This document shows positions 34,593-44,401 of a stretch of DNA of 64,000 nucleotides, piece by piece. Where the stretch lies: contig CAWDWP010000010.1 of NCBI GenBank assembly GCA_963806045.1, forward strand, positions 44,962-108,961, read 5' to 3'. The position numbers and the translations under genes were made by a program. The notes beneath the pieces were generated by a model, which did no database searches, was not told where the DNA came from, and worked only from the letters and a program-made list of their open reading frames with translations. This DNA is from DATCHW01 sp963806045 (lineage in GTDB: Bacteria > Bacteroidota > Ignavibacteria > Tepidaquicellales > Tepidaquicellaceae). Each line of letters begins with the position of its first letter. Within the stretch, counting starts at the first letter, position 1.

Positions 34593-34807
34593 TATCTTAT
34601 TAATTTAACTTTTTATTATTATTTTAAAAAGTCATTAACTATCAATAATATAGATAAGTTATTTTAAAAAATTAGAAATTTATTTTTTACTGATAGCGAA
34701 TATATTATAAGTTCAAGGAGGTTATGTTTTTCGAGGTGGAGTCAATTCAGTTATTTAATAAGATGTTATTAATGACTATATTGATAGATAATTAAGAAAA
34801 TTTTTAT

Positions 34808-35845
34808 TTGAATATATTATTAATTACGGGAGGCTTATCTGCAGAAAGAGAAGTTGCCTTATCATCCGGAAGGGCTATACTAAAATCTTTAAGAGAAAAC
34901 GGTCATAATGTGAAAGTTGTTGACCCGGTTTATGGCTCCGAAAAAGTTTCGGAAGATGTAATTTTCAGGGACTTTGTTAAAAGGGATTATCCAACGACAA
35001 ACTCTATCAACGAATTGCAAAAATCCTCTTCAAGAAAAATGCTTGATTGTATAAACTCAGATTTACTTGATGATATTGATATCGCATTTTTAGGACTTCA
35101 CGGGAAATTTGGAGAAGACGGAAAAATTCAAACTATACTTGAACTAAGAGGAGTAAAATATACGGGCTCAGGAGTAGTTTCTTCTAATCTAGCAATGGAT
35201 AAAGAGTATTCTAAATCTATAATGAAATTAAACGGGATAAAAACTCCGGGATGGCTTACTTTTTATAAAGAAAAGAATTATTCAGTTAATGAAATAAATT
35301 CAAAAATAAAAAAAGCATTCGGATATCCTGCAGTTATTAAACCGACTGATGAAGGCAGCACCGTTGGACTTAAAATTTTATATGAAGAGAACGAAAATGA
35401 TTTGAAAAATGCTCTTGAACTTGCTTATAGCTATTCAAAAAAAATTCTGGCTGAAGAGTATATTAAAGGCAGGGAAATAACTGTCCCTGTGATAGGGGAG
35501 GATTCGTATCCTGTTATTGAAATAATACCAAAAGAAGGATTTTACGATTATGAGCATAAATATTCAAAAGGAAAAACAGAATACATTTGTCCCGCAGAAA
35601 TTGAAAAATCGGTTGAAACTGAAGCAAAGCAGATTGCATTAAATGCACACAAGCTTCTCGGATGCGAGGTATATTCCCGTGTGGATTTTATTCTTGATGA
35701 TAATAACGAACTATATTGTCTTGAAGTGAACACTCTTCCCGGAATGACAGATACTTCGCTGGTTCCTAAATCAGCATTGATATCCGGGATTAATTTCAAT
35801 CAATTAATTGAGAAAATCATTAATTTGTCTTTAAATAAATTATAA
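34808..35845 (+). CDS. ddl: D-alanine--D-alanine ligase
   Basis: ATP-grasp ligase of 345 residues making the D-Ala-D-Ala end of peptidoglycan precursors. Motifs: ITGGLSAEREVALSSG (residues 6-21), LGLHGKFGEDGKIQ, YTGSGVVSSNLAMDKEYSK, ATP-grasp loops PAVIKPTDEGSTVGL and AEEYIKGREITVPV, and the metal-binding VNTLPGMTDTSLVPK. The start is TTG at 34808; no ATG lies upstream of the conserved GGLSAERE block. The ftsB-like gene begins on the next base after its stop. Confidence 0.95.
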   Translation: MNILLITGGLSAEREVALSSGRAILKSLRENGHNVKVVDPVYGSEKVSEDVIFRDFVKRDYPTTNSINELQKSSSRKMLDCINSDLLDDIDIAFLGLHGKFGEDGKIQTILELRGVKYTGSGVVSSNLAMDKEYSKSIMKLNGIKTPGWLTFYKEKNYSVNEINSKIKKAFGYPAVIKPTDEGSTVGLKILYEENENDLKNALELAYSYSKKILAEEYIKGREITVPVIGEDSYPVIEIIPKEGFYDYEHKYSKGKTEYICPAEIEKSVETEAKQIALNAHKLLGCEVYSRVDFILDDNNELYCLEVNTLPGMTDTSLVPKSALISGINFNQLIEKIINLSLNKL

Positions 35846-36187
35846 TTGCTCAGAAAAAAAGATAATAAGGAAGGTGTATTCACAATAATTGCGAGATTTA
35901 TCAAGTATAACAAAATTCTTGTTCTTTTTATACTTTTTCTTGTATTTCTTTTATCGATGTTTGTATTCAGCAATAATGGTCTTTTAAAAAGAATGAAACT
36001 TGAGAACGAAAAAAAAGAGCTTGAAAAGACTATAAGTATTGAACAAAAGAAATCAGATAGTCTTGAAAAAAAGATTAAAGAAATACAAACTTCGGATAGG
36101 GAACTCGAAAGGATTGCACGTGAAAAATACGGAATGACGAAAGAAGGAGAAAAAATTTACAGGATTTATACAGATAGTACAAAATAA
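35846..36187 (+). CDS. septum formation initiator (FtsB/DivIC-like)
   Basis: Bitopic division protein of 113 residues: a cytoplasmic N-terminus of about 25 residues, one membrane helix (ILVLFILFLVFLLSMFVF, about 28-45), then a periplasmic coiled coil (LKRMKLENEKKELEKTISIE) and the family end DRELERIAREKYGMTKEGE. FtsB/DivIC link divisome assembly with FtsL and FtsQ. The start is TTG directly abutting the ddl stop, so the two are coupled. Confidence 0.85.
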   Translation: MLRKKDNKEGVFTIIARFIKYNKILVLFILFLVFLLSMFVFSNNGLLKRMKLENEKKELEKTISIEQKKSDSLEKKIKEIQTSDRELERIAREKYGMTKEGEKIYRIYTDSTK

Positions 36188-36393
36188 AAACCTAACTAAT
36201 AAACGCCTATTAAAATACTTTACAAAGTCTTTTTTAAAATAAGAAATTAATAAAATTAATCAATTTTTGAAGGGCTTTTAAAGTTTTTCACAGATTTTCC
36301 CGTTTAACTACTAAGAAAAATAAGTGAAAATCAGTATATTTTGTTTAATATAAATATTTCCTAATTTTAATGTTTATATATGTTTATTGAATA

Positions 36394-37398
36394 ATGTCAA
36401 ATTCCGGGAAAAAGATAATATTATCGGGGATGAGACCAACAGGAAAGCTTCATATAGGTCACTATGTAGGTGCGCTGGAAAACTGGGTCGAACTGCAAAA
36501 TGAATATCAGAATTATCATTTAATAGCAGATTATCATACTTTAACAACTAATCTTGATACTTCGAATGTTTTCAATGACACGATTGAAATGGTAATAGAC
36601 TGGATTGCATGCGGCATAGACCCGGAAAAATCTCCGGTTTTCAGACAGTCCAGGATAAAAGAGCATACAGAATTGTTTCTAATATTTTCAATGCTTATTA
36701 CAAAAGCAAGACTTGAGAAAAATCCGACACTAAAAGAACAGATTAAAGACCTTAATATTCATTCGATTATTTACGGGCATCTCGGTTATCCAGTGCTTCA
36801 GGCAGCGGACATTTTGCTTTACAAAGGAGATTTCGTTCCTGTCGGTGCCGACCAGGTTCCTCACGTTGAGATTACGCGCCAGATAGCAGGAGCATTTAAT
36901 GAGCATTATAAATTAAGAAACGAAACAGAAATATTCCCGATTCCTGAACCGAAAATAACTAAATTTGCTAGACTTCCGGGACTGGACGGTAAGGCAAAAA
37001 TGAGCAAATCACTTGATAATTCAATCTTAATATCAGATGAAGAAGAGACGATAAAAACAAAATTGAAAAAAGCATTTACAGACCCTGATAAATTGAGAAA
37101 AGGTGACAAAGGAAATCCTGATATTTGTCTGGTATTTACGTATCATAACAAATTTAATGAGTCAGAAATAACTGAAGTGAGAGAAGGATGTTCTTCCGGG
37201 ACTTTGGGATGCTTTGACTGTAAGATGAATCTTGCAAATAAAATAAGTAATTATTTCCTCCCGGTTCGTGAAAAAAGGAAAGAGTTTGAAATAGATAAAA
37301 AAAAGATACTCGATATTCTCATTGCCGGAGAAACGAGAGCAAGAAAAATCGCAGAGAATACGATGGGAGAAGTACGGGAAGCTATGCTTTTCGGATAA
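36394..37398 (+). CDS. trpS: tryptophanyl-tRNA synthetase
   Basis: Class I aminoacyl-tRNA synthetase of 334 residues charging tRNA-Trp. The HIGH motif is GKLHIGHYVGALENW (residues 17-31) and the KMSKS motif is DGKAKMSKSLDNS (about 201-213). Other blocks: VLQAADILLYKGDFVPVGAD and HVEITRQIAGAFN. Length normal. First gene of the strongly conserved-looking envelope run; uppS follows 22 bp later. The 206-bp leader shows no clear T-box. Confidence 0.96.
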   Translation: MSNSGKKIILSGMRPTGKLHIGHYVGALENWVELQNEYQNYHLIADYHTLTTNLDTSNVFNDTIEMVIDWIACGIDPEKSPVFRQSRIKEHTELFLIFSMLITKARLEKNPTLKEQIKDLNIHSIIYGHLGYPVLQAADILLYKGDFVPVGADQVPHVEITRQIAGAFNEHYKLRNETEIFPIPEPKITKFARLPGLDGKAKMSKSLDNSILISDEEETIKTKLKKAFTDPDKLRKGDKGNPDICLVFTYHNKFNESEITEVREGCSSGTLGCFDCKMNLANKISNYFLPVREKRKEFEIDKKKILDILIAGETRARKIAENTMGEVREAMLFG

Positions 37399-37420
37399 TT
37401 TAAAATAAAATATTTTTATA

Positions 37421-38200
37421 TTGGAAAATAAAGATTCGAAAGACTTAAAAATTCAGGAGAAGATAAAAGAATCCGGTGAATTACCGAAGCATGTGGCTAT
37501 CATAATGGATGGAAACGGAAGATGGGCACAAGGTAAGGGATTATCACGCATATACGGTCATAGGGAAGGTGTAAAATCAGTAAGAGATATAGTCGAAGCT
37601 TCAGGGCAACTGGGGATTAAATATCTTACTCTTTATACTTTTTCTACAGAAAACTGGAGAAGGCCAAAATCTGAAGTTTCCGTTCTGATGAAACTCCTGA
37701 TAAAGGCACTGAAAGACGAGACTGACAGATTGCATGAAAACGATGTCCGGTTAATTACTACTGGAGATTTGACTACTTTACCCGAAAAAGTTCATAAAGA
37801 ATTAGACGATGCAATGGAGAAAACGAAGAATAACAAATTGATGACACTGAATCTGGCTCTGAGTTACAGCGGAAGATGGGATATTGTAAATGCTTTCAGG
37901 AAAATGTATAAAGATATTAAAAGTTCAAGACTGTCGTATGACAGCATTAGTGAAAAGAAAATTTCCGAATATCTTGCAACAAGCGGTATTCCTGACCCTG
38001 ATTTGCTGATTCGTACGGGGGGAGATTACCGTATCAGCAATTTCTTGCTATGGCAGATTGCATATACGGAAATTTACATTGAAAAAGTTTTTTGGCCGGA
38101 ATACAGAAGAGAAAATTATTATAAAGCGATAGCCGAATATCAGAAACGCGAAAGAAGATTTGGCATGGTAAGCGAACAAATAAATAAAAACAAAGTATAA
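37421..38200 (+). CDS. uppS: isoprenyl transferase (undecaprenyl diphosphate synthase)
   Basis: Cis-prenyltransferase of 259 residues making the C55 lipid carrier for peptidoglycan and LPS. Motifs: IIMDGNGRWAQGKGL near residue 27 (catalytic Asp), GHREGVKSVRDIVE, TLYTFSTENWRRP, and the C-terminal DLLIRTGGDYRISNFLLWQ and YTEIYIEKVFWPE. The start is TTG at 37421; the next ATG lies inside the catalytic motif, so it cannot be right. bamA follows after 31 bp. Confidence 0.95.
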   Translation: MENKDSKDLKIQEKIKESGELPKHVAIIMDGNGRWAQGKGLSRIYGHREGVKSVRDIVEASGQLGIKYLTLYTFSTENWRRPKSEVSVLMKLLIKALKDETDRLHENDVRLITTGDLTTLPEKVHKELDDAMEKTKNNKLMTLNLALSYSGRWDIVNAFRKMYKDIKSSRLSYDSISEKKISEYLATSGIPDPDLLIRTGGDYRISNFLLWQIAYTEIYIEKVFWPEYRRENYYKAIAEYQKRERRFGMVSEQINKNKV

Positions 38201-38231
38201 TTAAGTATAAAATCTCAAATTAAATCTATAG

Positions 38232-40613
38232 ATGAGTTTTAAAAATCAAAAGTTATTTTCTGCCTTAAAGTATGTATTTGTAGTGATTTTTTGTGTTTCA
38301 TTTATTTCTGCTTTACATGCTCAGGATGAACCCACGACTTACAGGATTATCGATATCTCTGTAGTCGGGAATAAAATGTATGATAAAAAAACAATTATTA
38401 GTTATTCCGGGCTGTATGTAAGCCAGGAAATTGCTATTCCTTCAGATGAAACACGTGAAGCGATTAAGAGATTATGGAATCTTAATTTGTTTTCGGATAT
38501 CCAGTTATCGGTAGATAAAAAAATAGGAAGGGATGTTTATCTTGTGATCACCGTGGCAGAACTTCCAAGGATTGAAAAAGTTGAAATAACAGGAAATGAT
38601 AAAATGTCTGAGAGTGACCTCAAAGATAAAATTACATTAACTCCGGGGCAGGTTGTTTCTGAACAAAAGTTGAAGGACATAGAATATTATCTTACGAAAT
38701 ATTACAATGATGAAGGGTATTCAATGGCTGAAGTTCATGTTGATCAATTATTGAATGCCAATAATGAAGCAAGAATCCGCGTAAAGGTAATTGAAGGCAC
38801 GAAAGTCACTGTCAGAAAGATTGAGTTTACAGGTAATAAAAATATTAAATCCGATAAACTCAGAAAATCTATGGATAATACATCCGAAAAGGTATGGTGG
38901 AAATTCTGGGATGGAGCAAGATTTGACAAAATTAAATTCGATCAGGATAAGAAACTGATAATCGATTATTACAAAGAATTCGGATATAAAGATGCAGAAA
39001 TTACAGATGTTAATCTGTTGACTTCAAATGACAAAGAAGATATGACGATTAAAATTAAAGTCGATGAAGGACCTCAGTATAAAATAAATAATGTAGATTT
39101 TGAGGGTAATAAAATATACAAGGATTCGATTTTAATTGCTAAGCTTGATTTTAAAAAAGGCGATATTTATGATTTCAAAAAATTAAATAAAAATCTTTAC
39201 GGTTCCGGCGGGGAAACTGAAAACGATATACAATCGCTTTATATGGATAATGGTTACCTTGGTGTGAATATTGATCCTGAAGAAAAAGATATAGGAAATA
39301 ATTATTTAGATCTAAATATAAAGATTGTGGAAAACAATCAGTTCAGACTTGGTTTGATAAGTTTTGAAGGAAATGATAAAACAAAAGATAAAGTACTGAG
39401 AAGGGAATTATATACAATTCCCGGAGAATATTTCAATAGAACGAATGTAAAAAGAAGTATGCAGCAGTTAATTGCTCTTAATTATTTCAATCCGGAGAAA
39501 CTTGTTCCTGATATTTCTCTTAAAAATGATTCTACCGTAAATATAAAATATGTTGTTCAGGAAAGATCGTCCGATCAGTTCAATGCATCTGTCGGTTACA
39601 GCGGTTCATACGGAATTACAGGGTCGTTAGGGCTCACATTCAATAATTTTGATATTGCACATCCTTTAACAGGTGGTGCGGGTCAGAGTTTGAATTTCAA
39701 CTGGCAGTTCGGAGAGGGTGGAAACTACAGGACTTTCAGTATAGGATACACAGAACCCTGGTTGTTTGATTCACCAACTCTATTAGGATTTAGTGTGTAT
39801 GATTCAAGACAAAGTTTTTCATATGATGTTCGGGAAACAGGAGCAATTGTAAATCTCGGAAGAAGATTCAAATGGCCTGATGATTATTTCAGAGGTGACT
39901 GGTCAGTTAAATATCAAAAGACTGACGTTATAAATGGAGATAATTTTTACCAGACGGGGGTAAGAGACCAGTTCAGCATAAGTCAGGTTATCACCCGGTC
40001 AACTGTTTTTGACCCGGTGTTTCCTGTTACAGGAACAAAAATATTTAATGCTACTGAACTTTCAGGCGGACCGGTGCTTCCCGGAAATATTGAATTTATA
40101 AAAAACACTTTTTCAGCTGAAACATATACACCGTTGATAAGAGGAGAAAAATTAGTTCTTTATTCATCGTTTGAATTTTCGTTCATTAATCCTTTCGGGA
40201 AAGATAAATATTTACCGCCAACTGAATATTTCTTTATGGGAGGAAACGGTCTGACTTATAAAACGATTGCTTTAAGGGGATATGATGACAGAAATATCGG
40301 ACCTAAATCATCCAGTCTTAATCCTATAGGCGGTAAAGTTGCATTAAAGTACAGTGCAGAAATAAGATATCCAATATCACTTGACCCGTTTCCTATATTT
40401 GTACTCGCATTTGCGGAAGCAGGAAATATCTGGTCTGAGTTTAAAAAAGCTGACCCGTTTGATTTAAGAAGGTCAGTCGGATTTGGAGTACGCCTTCAAT
40501 TGCCTGCAGTTGGTATAGTAGGGTTTGATTTCGGTTATGGATTTGACAGACAACTTGAAGACAGACAGGCACCGAAGTTATTATTCCATTTTCAGTTCGG
40601 AAGGGGATTTTAG
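38232..40613 (+). CDS. bamA: outer membrane protein assembly factor BamA
   Basis: Omp85-family insertase of 793 residues. Signal peptide (about 1-30, ...SALHAQ), then five POTRA domains (about 32-430), recognisable by repeats such as VEITGNDKMSESDLKDKITL and IEFTGNKNIKSDKLRKSM, and a C-terminal 16-stranded barrel ending in FHFQFGRGF with a terminal Phe. The barrel segment contains the Omp85 block FFMGGNGLTYKTIALRGYDD, equivalent to the VRGY/F lid-lock motif. It heads the bamA-skp-skp-lpxD set, the usual order in this phylum. Confidence 0.96.
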   Translation: MSFKNQKLFSALKYVFVVIFCVSFISALHAQDEPTTYRIIDISVVGNKMYDKKTIISYSGLYVSQEIAIPSDETREAIKRLWNLNLFSDIQLSVDKKIGRDVYLVITVAELPRIEKVEITGNDKMSESDLKDKITLTPGQVVSEQKLKDIEYYLTKYYNDEGYSMAEVHVDQLLNANNEARIRVKVIEGTKVTVRKIEFTGNKNIKSDKLRKSMDNTSEKVWWKFWDGARFDKIKFDQDKKLIIDYYKEFGYKDAEITDVNLLTSNDKEDMTIKIKVDEGPQYKINNVDFEGNKIYKDSILIAKLDFKKGDIYDFKKLNKNLYGSGGETENDIQSLYMDNGYLGVNIDPEEKDIGNNYLDLNIKIVENNQFRLGLISFEGNDKTKDKVLRRELYTIPGEYFNRTNVKRSMQQLIALNYFNPEKLVPDISLKNDSTVNIKYVVQERSSDQFNASVGYSGSYGITGSLGLTFNNFDIAHPLTGGAGQSLNFNWQFGEGGNYRTFSIGYTEPWLFDSPTLLGFSVYDSRQSFSYDVRETGAIVNLGRRFKWPDDYFRGDWSVKYQKTDVINGDNFYQTGVRDQFSISQVITRSTVFDPVFPVTGTKIFNATELSGGPVLPGNIEFIKNTFSAETYTPLIRGEKLVLYSSFEFSFINPFGKDKYLPPTEYFFMGGNGLTYKTIALRGYDDRNIGPKSSSLNPIGGKVALKYSAEIRYPISLDPFPIFVLAFAEAGNIWSEFKKADPFDLRRSVGFGVRLQLPAVGIVGFDFGYGFDRQLEDRQAPKLLFHFQFGRGF

Positions 40614-40723
40614 TTTTTTATAATGTATATTTTTTTTATAATATTATAATATAATCTCACAAGACCGGATTCATTAAATAGTTTTAGAATTTTTTTTAAT
40701 TATATAACAAAGGAAAGATTAAA

Positions 40724-41296
40724 TTGAAAAACCTTAAATTAGTATTATTATTATCGCTGTTATTCTTGTTTGCTTTTTCTTCAATAAATTATGCTCAAAT
40801 AAAAATCGGTTATATCGATAAAGAAGTTGTGCTGAAGCAAATGTCTGAATATAAAAAAGTTGAAGATGAATATAAAACATTTGAGAAACTATATTCGGAT
40901 ACTCTCCAGACCCGGAAAGCTGAAATTGTCAGCAATGCAGAAACTTTTCAGAAAAAATATGAAGAGATTCAGCAGATGATAAAAAGCGGACAGATTAAAA
41001 ATGAAGCAGAAGCAAAAGTATATGAGGACTCACTTACTAATATGCAGGAAGATATTAAGAAACAGCAGGACAACTATAATGCATATCTGCAGGTTGTACA
41101 AAGCGATCTGATGGCGAAGCAGAATGCTTTACTTAAACCATTATATGAAAAAATTTCAAAAATTGTCGAAGATGTGGCAAAAGAACTTAAATATAATTTT
41201 GTATTCGATAAACAAAGCGGTGTACTGGAAGGTAATTTATTGTACGGCGATAAAGAATTCGATATCACATTCAAAGTTCTGGATAAATTAAAATAA
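40724..41296 (+). CDS. periplasmic chaperone Skp/OmpH family, copy 1
   Basis: 190-residue OmpH/Skp-like protein. A signal peptide (LKLVLLLSLLFLFAFSSINYAQ) precedes IKIGYIDKEVVLKQMSEYKK, the family start, and a long coiled-coil arm (about residues 45-125). Skp trimers hold unfolded outer-membrane proteins on the way to BamA, whose gene is immediately upstream. The start is TTG at 40724, with AAAGGAAAG as ribosome binding site. The second copy follows after 20 bp. Confidence 0.9.
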   Translation: MKNLKLVLLLSLLFLFAFSSINYAQIKIGYIDKEVVLKQMSEYKKVEDEYKTFEKLYSDTLQTRKAEIVSNAETFQKKYEEIQQMIKSGQIKNEAEAKVYEDSLTNMQEDIKKQQDNYNAYLQVVQSDLMAKQNALLKPLYEKISKIVEDVAKELKYNFVFDKQSGVLEGNLLYGDKEFDITFKVLDKLK

Positions 41297-41316
41297 TTTT
41301 AACTCATAACATTAAA

Positions 41317-41862
41317 ATGTTATTTAAAAAATATTTATTAATAGGATCTTATTTTATCACGCTAGTTCTTTTTTCATTTGTATTTTTAGCACCGGATTCC
41401 GCAGCACAGACTAAAGTAGGTTACATAGATTCAAAAAAGATAATGGATAATCTGCAGGAAGCTAAGGATGCTAAAATGAAGCTTGATAATATAGTTGCCG
41501 ACTGGCAAAAGGAATTGACTTCACTACAGGACAGCCTGAAAAGAGTAAAAGACGATTACGATAAAAAAAAGCTTATTCTCACTGATCAGATGAAGACGCA
41601 AAAAGAAAAGGATATATCTGATCTTGATGCTTTCATCTCAGGATATAAAACGAGGAAGTTCGGCGATGGTGGAGAATATTACCAAAAGCAGACTGAAGTT
41701 ATGAAACCTGTTTATGACAGGATTTTTAAAGCAATAGAGACAGTTGCAAAACAAGATGATTACGATTATGTCTTTGACAGAAGCAGTGATCTGATGCTGT
41801 TGTTCGTTAATGAGAAGTATGACCTGACAGCAAAAGTGGTTAAAGTAATTGAAGGGAAATAA
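41317..41862 (+). CDS. periplasmic chaperone Skp/OmpH family, copy 2
   Basis: 181 residues with the same architecture as its upstream neighbour: signal peptide (...FVFLAPDSAAQ), VGYIDSKKIMDNLQEAKDAK start motif, coiled-coil arm, and a C-terminal block that resembles the first copy (DYDYVFDRSSD compared with KYNFVFDKQSG). A tandem pair of skp genes is usual next to bamA in Bacteroidetes/Chlorobi. lpxD begins 4 bp after its stop. Confidence 0.9.
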   Translation: MLFKKYLLIGSYFITLVLFSFVFLAPDSAAQTKVGYIDSKKIMDNLQEAKDAKMKLDNIVADWQKELTSLQDSLKRVKDDYDKKKLILTDQMKTQKEKDISDLDAFISGYKTRKFGDGGEYYQKQTEVMKPVYDRIFKAIETVAKQDDYDYVFDRSSDLMLLFVNEKYDLTAKVVKVIEGK

Positions 41863-41866
41863 CTTA

Positions 41867-42895
41867 ATGAAGGTAAAGGAAATATCGGAATTATTACACG
41901 GTGAAATTGAAGGAAATCCGGACTATGAAATCAATAAGATTGCAAAAATTGAAAATGCAAGTTCAGATGAAATGTCCTTTATCTCAAATCCGATATATGA
42001 AAAATTCTACCATACTACAAAAGCAGGAGTGCTCATTGTCTCAAAGATTTTTTCCCCAATTCCAAAAAGGAATGATCTTATATTAATAAAGGTTCAGGAT
42101 CCTTATCTTGCTTTCATTGAATCGATTGAATTGTTTGAGAAAAATACGGAAGATCCTTTTGAAGGAATCTCTGCTCATTGTTTAATTGGAAATGATTTTG
42201 AAATTGCAGAAAATGTAAGTATCGGTGACTTTACGAAAATCGGAAATAATTGTAAAATTGAAGAAGGAACCAGAATTCATGCCAATTGTACGATTGAATC
42301 GTCTGTTGAGATAGGGAAAAATTGTATTATATATCCGAATGTTGTAATATACCAGGGTTGTAAATTATCTAATAATGTTATAGTTCATTCAAATACTGTT
42401 ATTGGCAGTGACGGTTTCGGCCAGGCAATAAAAAGTGACGGGACTTATAAGAAGATTCCTCAAAAAGGAATTGTTGTTCTGGAAGACGATGTAGAAATAG
42501 GCAGCAATTGTTCAATCGACAGGGCAACATTAGGAGAAACTAGAATACGCAGGGGAGTCAAGCTGGATAATCAGATTCAGATTGGTCACAACGTAACGAT
42601 AGGTGAAGACACTGTAATTGTAGCTCAGGTGGGAATTGCCGGGTCAACAAAAATTGGAAAAAGATGTATGATTGGAGGACAAGCGGGTATTGTCGGACAC
42701 TTAGATATTTGCGATGATGTAATAATTGGTTCAAGTGTCGGTGTTTCAAAATCTATTACTAAACCGGGATTATATATGGGGTATAGGGCAAAGCCGGCAA
42801 GGGAAGATTTAAAACGCGAAGTTTATATTAATAAAATTCCAGAGCTCGAGGAAAAAATAAAACAGCTTCAAAAAGAATTGGAGAAAAAAAAATAA
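41867..42895 (+). CDS. lpxD: UDP-3-O-acylglucosamine N-acyltransferase
   Basis: Third enzyme of lipid A synthesis. The N-terminal uridine-binding domain (about 1-95) is followed by a left-handed beta-helix of hexapeptide repeats (IGNDFEIAENVSIGDFTKIG...) with the catalytic IQIGHNVTIGEDT His, and a C-terminal coiled helix. I take the ATG at 41867 (MKVKEISELL); the ATG at 41849 would overlap skp by 14 bp and add six residues. Length then about 342, as in E. coli LpxD (341). Confidence 0.95.
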   Translation: MKVKEISELLHGEIEGNPDYEINKIAKIENASSDEMSFISNPIYEKFYHTTKAGVLIVSKIFSPIPKRNDLILIKVQDPYLAFIESIELFEKNTEDPFEGISAHCLIGNDFEIAENVSIGDFTKIGNNCKIEEGTRIHANCTIESSVEIGKNCIIYPNVVIYQGCKLSNNVIVHSNTVIGSDGFGQAIKSDGTYKKIPQKGIVVLEDDVEIGSNCSIDRATLGETRIRRGVKLDNQIQIGHNVTIGEDTVIVAQVGIAGSTKIGKRCMIGGQAGIVGHLDICDDVIIGSSVGVSKSITKPGLYMGYRAKPAREDLKREVYINKIPELEEKIKQLQKELEKKK

Positions 42896-42972
42896 AATTG
42901 CCTCTTCAATGTCTGTCACGAATTATTTCGGTCATATTATCGGGTGAAAATTTTATACAATAAAATAGTCAA

Positions 42973-44379
42973 ATGTTAGAAAAACAAAGAACAATTATTA
43001 ATTCAATTTCATTATCAGGTATTGGTCTGCATACCGGCAATAAATCAAATATGACTTTTAAGCCTGCCCCGGTGGATTATGGCATTAGGTTTAAAAGAAT
43101 TGACCTTGAAAATAGTCCTGAAATTCCTGCAGATATTGACCACGTTACTGATATATCCCGCGGTACTACAATAGGAAAAGATGGAATTGAGATTCATACC
43201 GTTGAGCACGTTTTAGCAGCGATTGTCGGAAGCGAAGTTGATAACATCATTGTTGAACTTGATACGAATGAGCCGCCGGTTATGGACGGAAGTGCACTGG
43301 ATTATGTTCGAACTCTTAAAAAGGTTGGATTCGTTGATCAGGATGCTGCAAGGGATTATTTGATTATTGAAGATACTGTTCATTTTCATGATGACGAAAA
43401 CCAGATTGATATTGTTGCACTTCCTTTGAAAGATGAATTCAGAATTTCCATAATGATTGATTATAATAACCCCGCGCTCGGAAGTCAGCATTCAGGTTTG
43501 TTTAACCTGGAGCAGGAATTCGAAAAAGATTTTGCTCCGGCAAGAACTTTTTGCTTTTTGAATGAAGTGGAAATGCTTTATGAATCAGGATTAATAAAAG
43601 GCGGAAAACTGGATAATGCAATTGTAATTGTTGACCGGGATTTTACCGATGATGAATTCGATAATTGGAAGAAGAAATTTAACCTGAACCGGGAAATAAA
43701 ACTTGGAAATAATGGAATACTTGATAATAACCAGTTAAGATTTAAAAACGAGCCTGCAAGACATAAAGTTCTTGATATGATTGGCGACCTGGCACTGATA
43801 GGAGCTCCTATCAAGGGGCAGATTCTTGCTGCCCGACCCGGACATAAAGCAAATGTTGAATTCACAAAAATGCTTCGTAAACTTTATTTACAAAAAAAGA
43901 TAGCAAAAAAATTCCAGATGATGAAATCAGGAAGTATTGTATTTGATATCGAAGCTATACAGAAAATACTTCCACATCGATACCCGTTTCTTCTTGTTGA
44001 TCGTGTAGTTGAAATAGATGATAATAAAAGAATAGTCGGATTTAAAAATATCACGTACAATGAATCTTTCTTCCAGGGTCATTTTCCTTTCAGGAAAGTA
44101 ATGCCGGGAGTATTAATTGTAGAAGCAATGGTTCAGTGCGGATGTATTTTGTTATTAAATGTAATTGAGGACCCGGAAAACCAGATTGCTTTGTTCGCAT
44201 CGATAGAAAGAGTAAAATTCCGCAAACCCATTGTTCCCGGTGACCAGCTTGTATTCGAAATGTATCTCGATTATTATAGAAGAGGAATTGCTAAACTGAG
44301 AGGAAAAGCGTATAAAAACTTTCTTGGAGGTGAACTGGCATGTGAAGGAGAATTCACTGCTGCTGTTATTTCTAAATAA
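42973..44379 (+). CDS. lpxC/fabZ: LpxC-FabZ fusion: UDP-3-O-acyl-GlcNAc deacetylase / 3-hydroxyacyl-ACP dehydratase
   Basis: 468 residues joining two enzymes that compete for 3-hydroxyacyl-ACP. Residues 1-310 are LpxC: the zinc ligands are in HTVEHVLAAIVG (near 78), HKVLDMIGDLALIG and RPGHKANVEF. Residues about 325-468 are FabZ: ILPHRYPFLLVDRVVE with the catalytic His, and GHFPFRKVMPGVLIVEAM with the Glu. The fusion is characteristic of Bacteroidetes/Chlorobi. lpxA, which usually follows, is not here; the next gene is on the other strand. Confidence 0.97.
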   Translation: MLEKQRTIINSISLSGIGLHTGNKSNMTFKPAPVDYGIRFKRIDLENSPEIPADIDHVTDISRGTTIGKDGIEIHTVEHVLAAIVGSEVDNIIVELDTNEPPVMDGSALDYVRTLKKVGFVDQDAARDYLIIEDTVHFHDDENQIDIVALPLKDEFRISIMIDYNNPALGSQHSGLFNLEQEFEKDFAPARTFCFLNEVEMLYESGLIKGGKLDNAIVIVDRDFTDDEFDNWKKKFNLNREIKLGNNGILDNNQLRFKNEPARHKVLDMIGDLALIGAPIKGQILAARPGHKANVEFTKMLRKLYLQKKIAKKFQMMKSGSIVFDIEAIQKILPHRYPFLLVDRVVEIDDNKRIVGFKNITYNESFFQGHFPFRKVMPGVLIVEAMVQCGCILLLNVIEDPENQIALFASIERVKFRKPIVPGDQLVFEMYLDYYRRGIAKLRGKAYKNFLGGELACEGEFTAAVISK

Positions 44380-44401
44380 TAATTTTCAAAAAAAACTTAC
44401 T

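Noticed and set aside
34715..34795. Perfect AAGGAGG at 34715-34721 followed by ATG and a 23-codon frame upstream of ddl
   Set aside because: The ATG is only 2 bp from the AAGGAGG, too close for normal initiation, and there is no terminator or convincing promoter. More likely chance or part of the ddl leader.
36188..36393. T-box or tRNA-like leader before trpS
   Set aside because: No specifier-loop or T-box AGGGUGGNACCGCG-like sequence could be found in the 206-bp leader.
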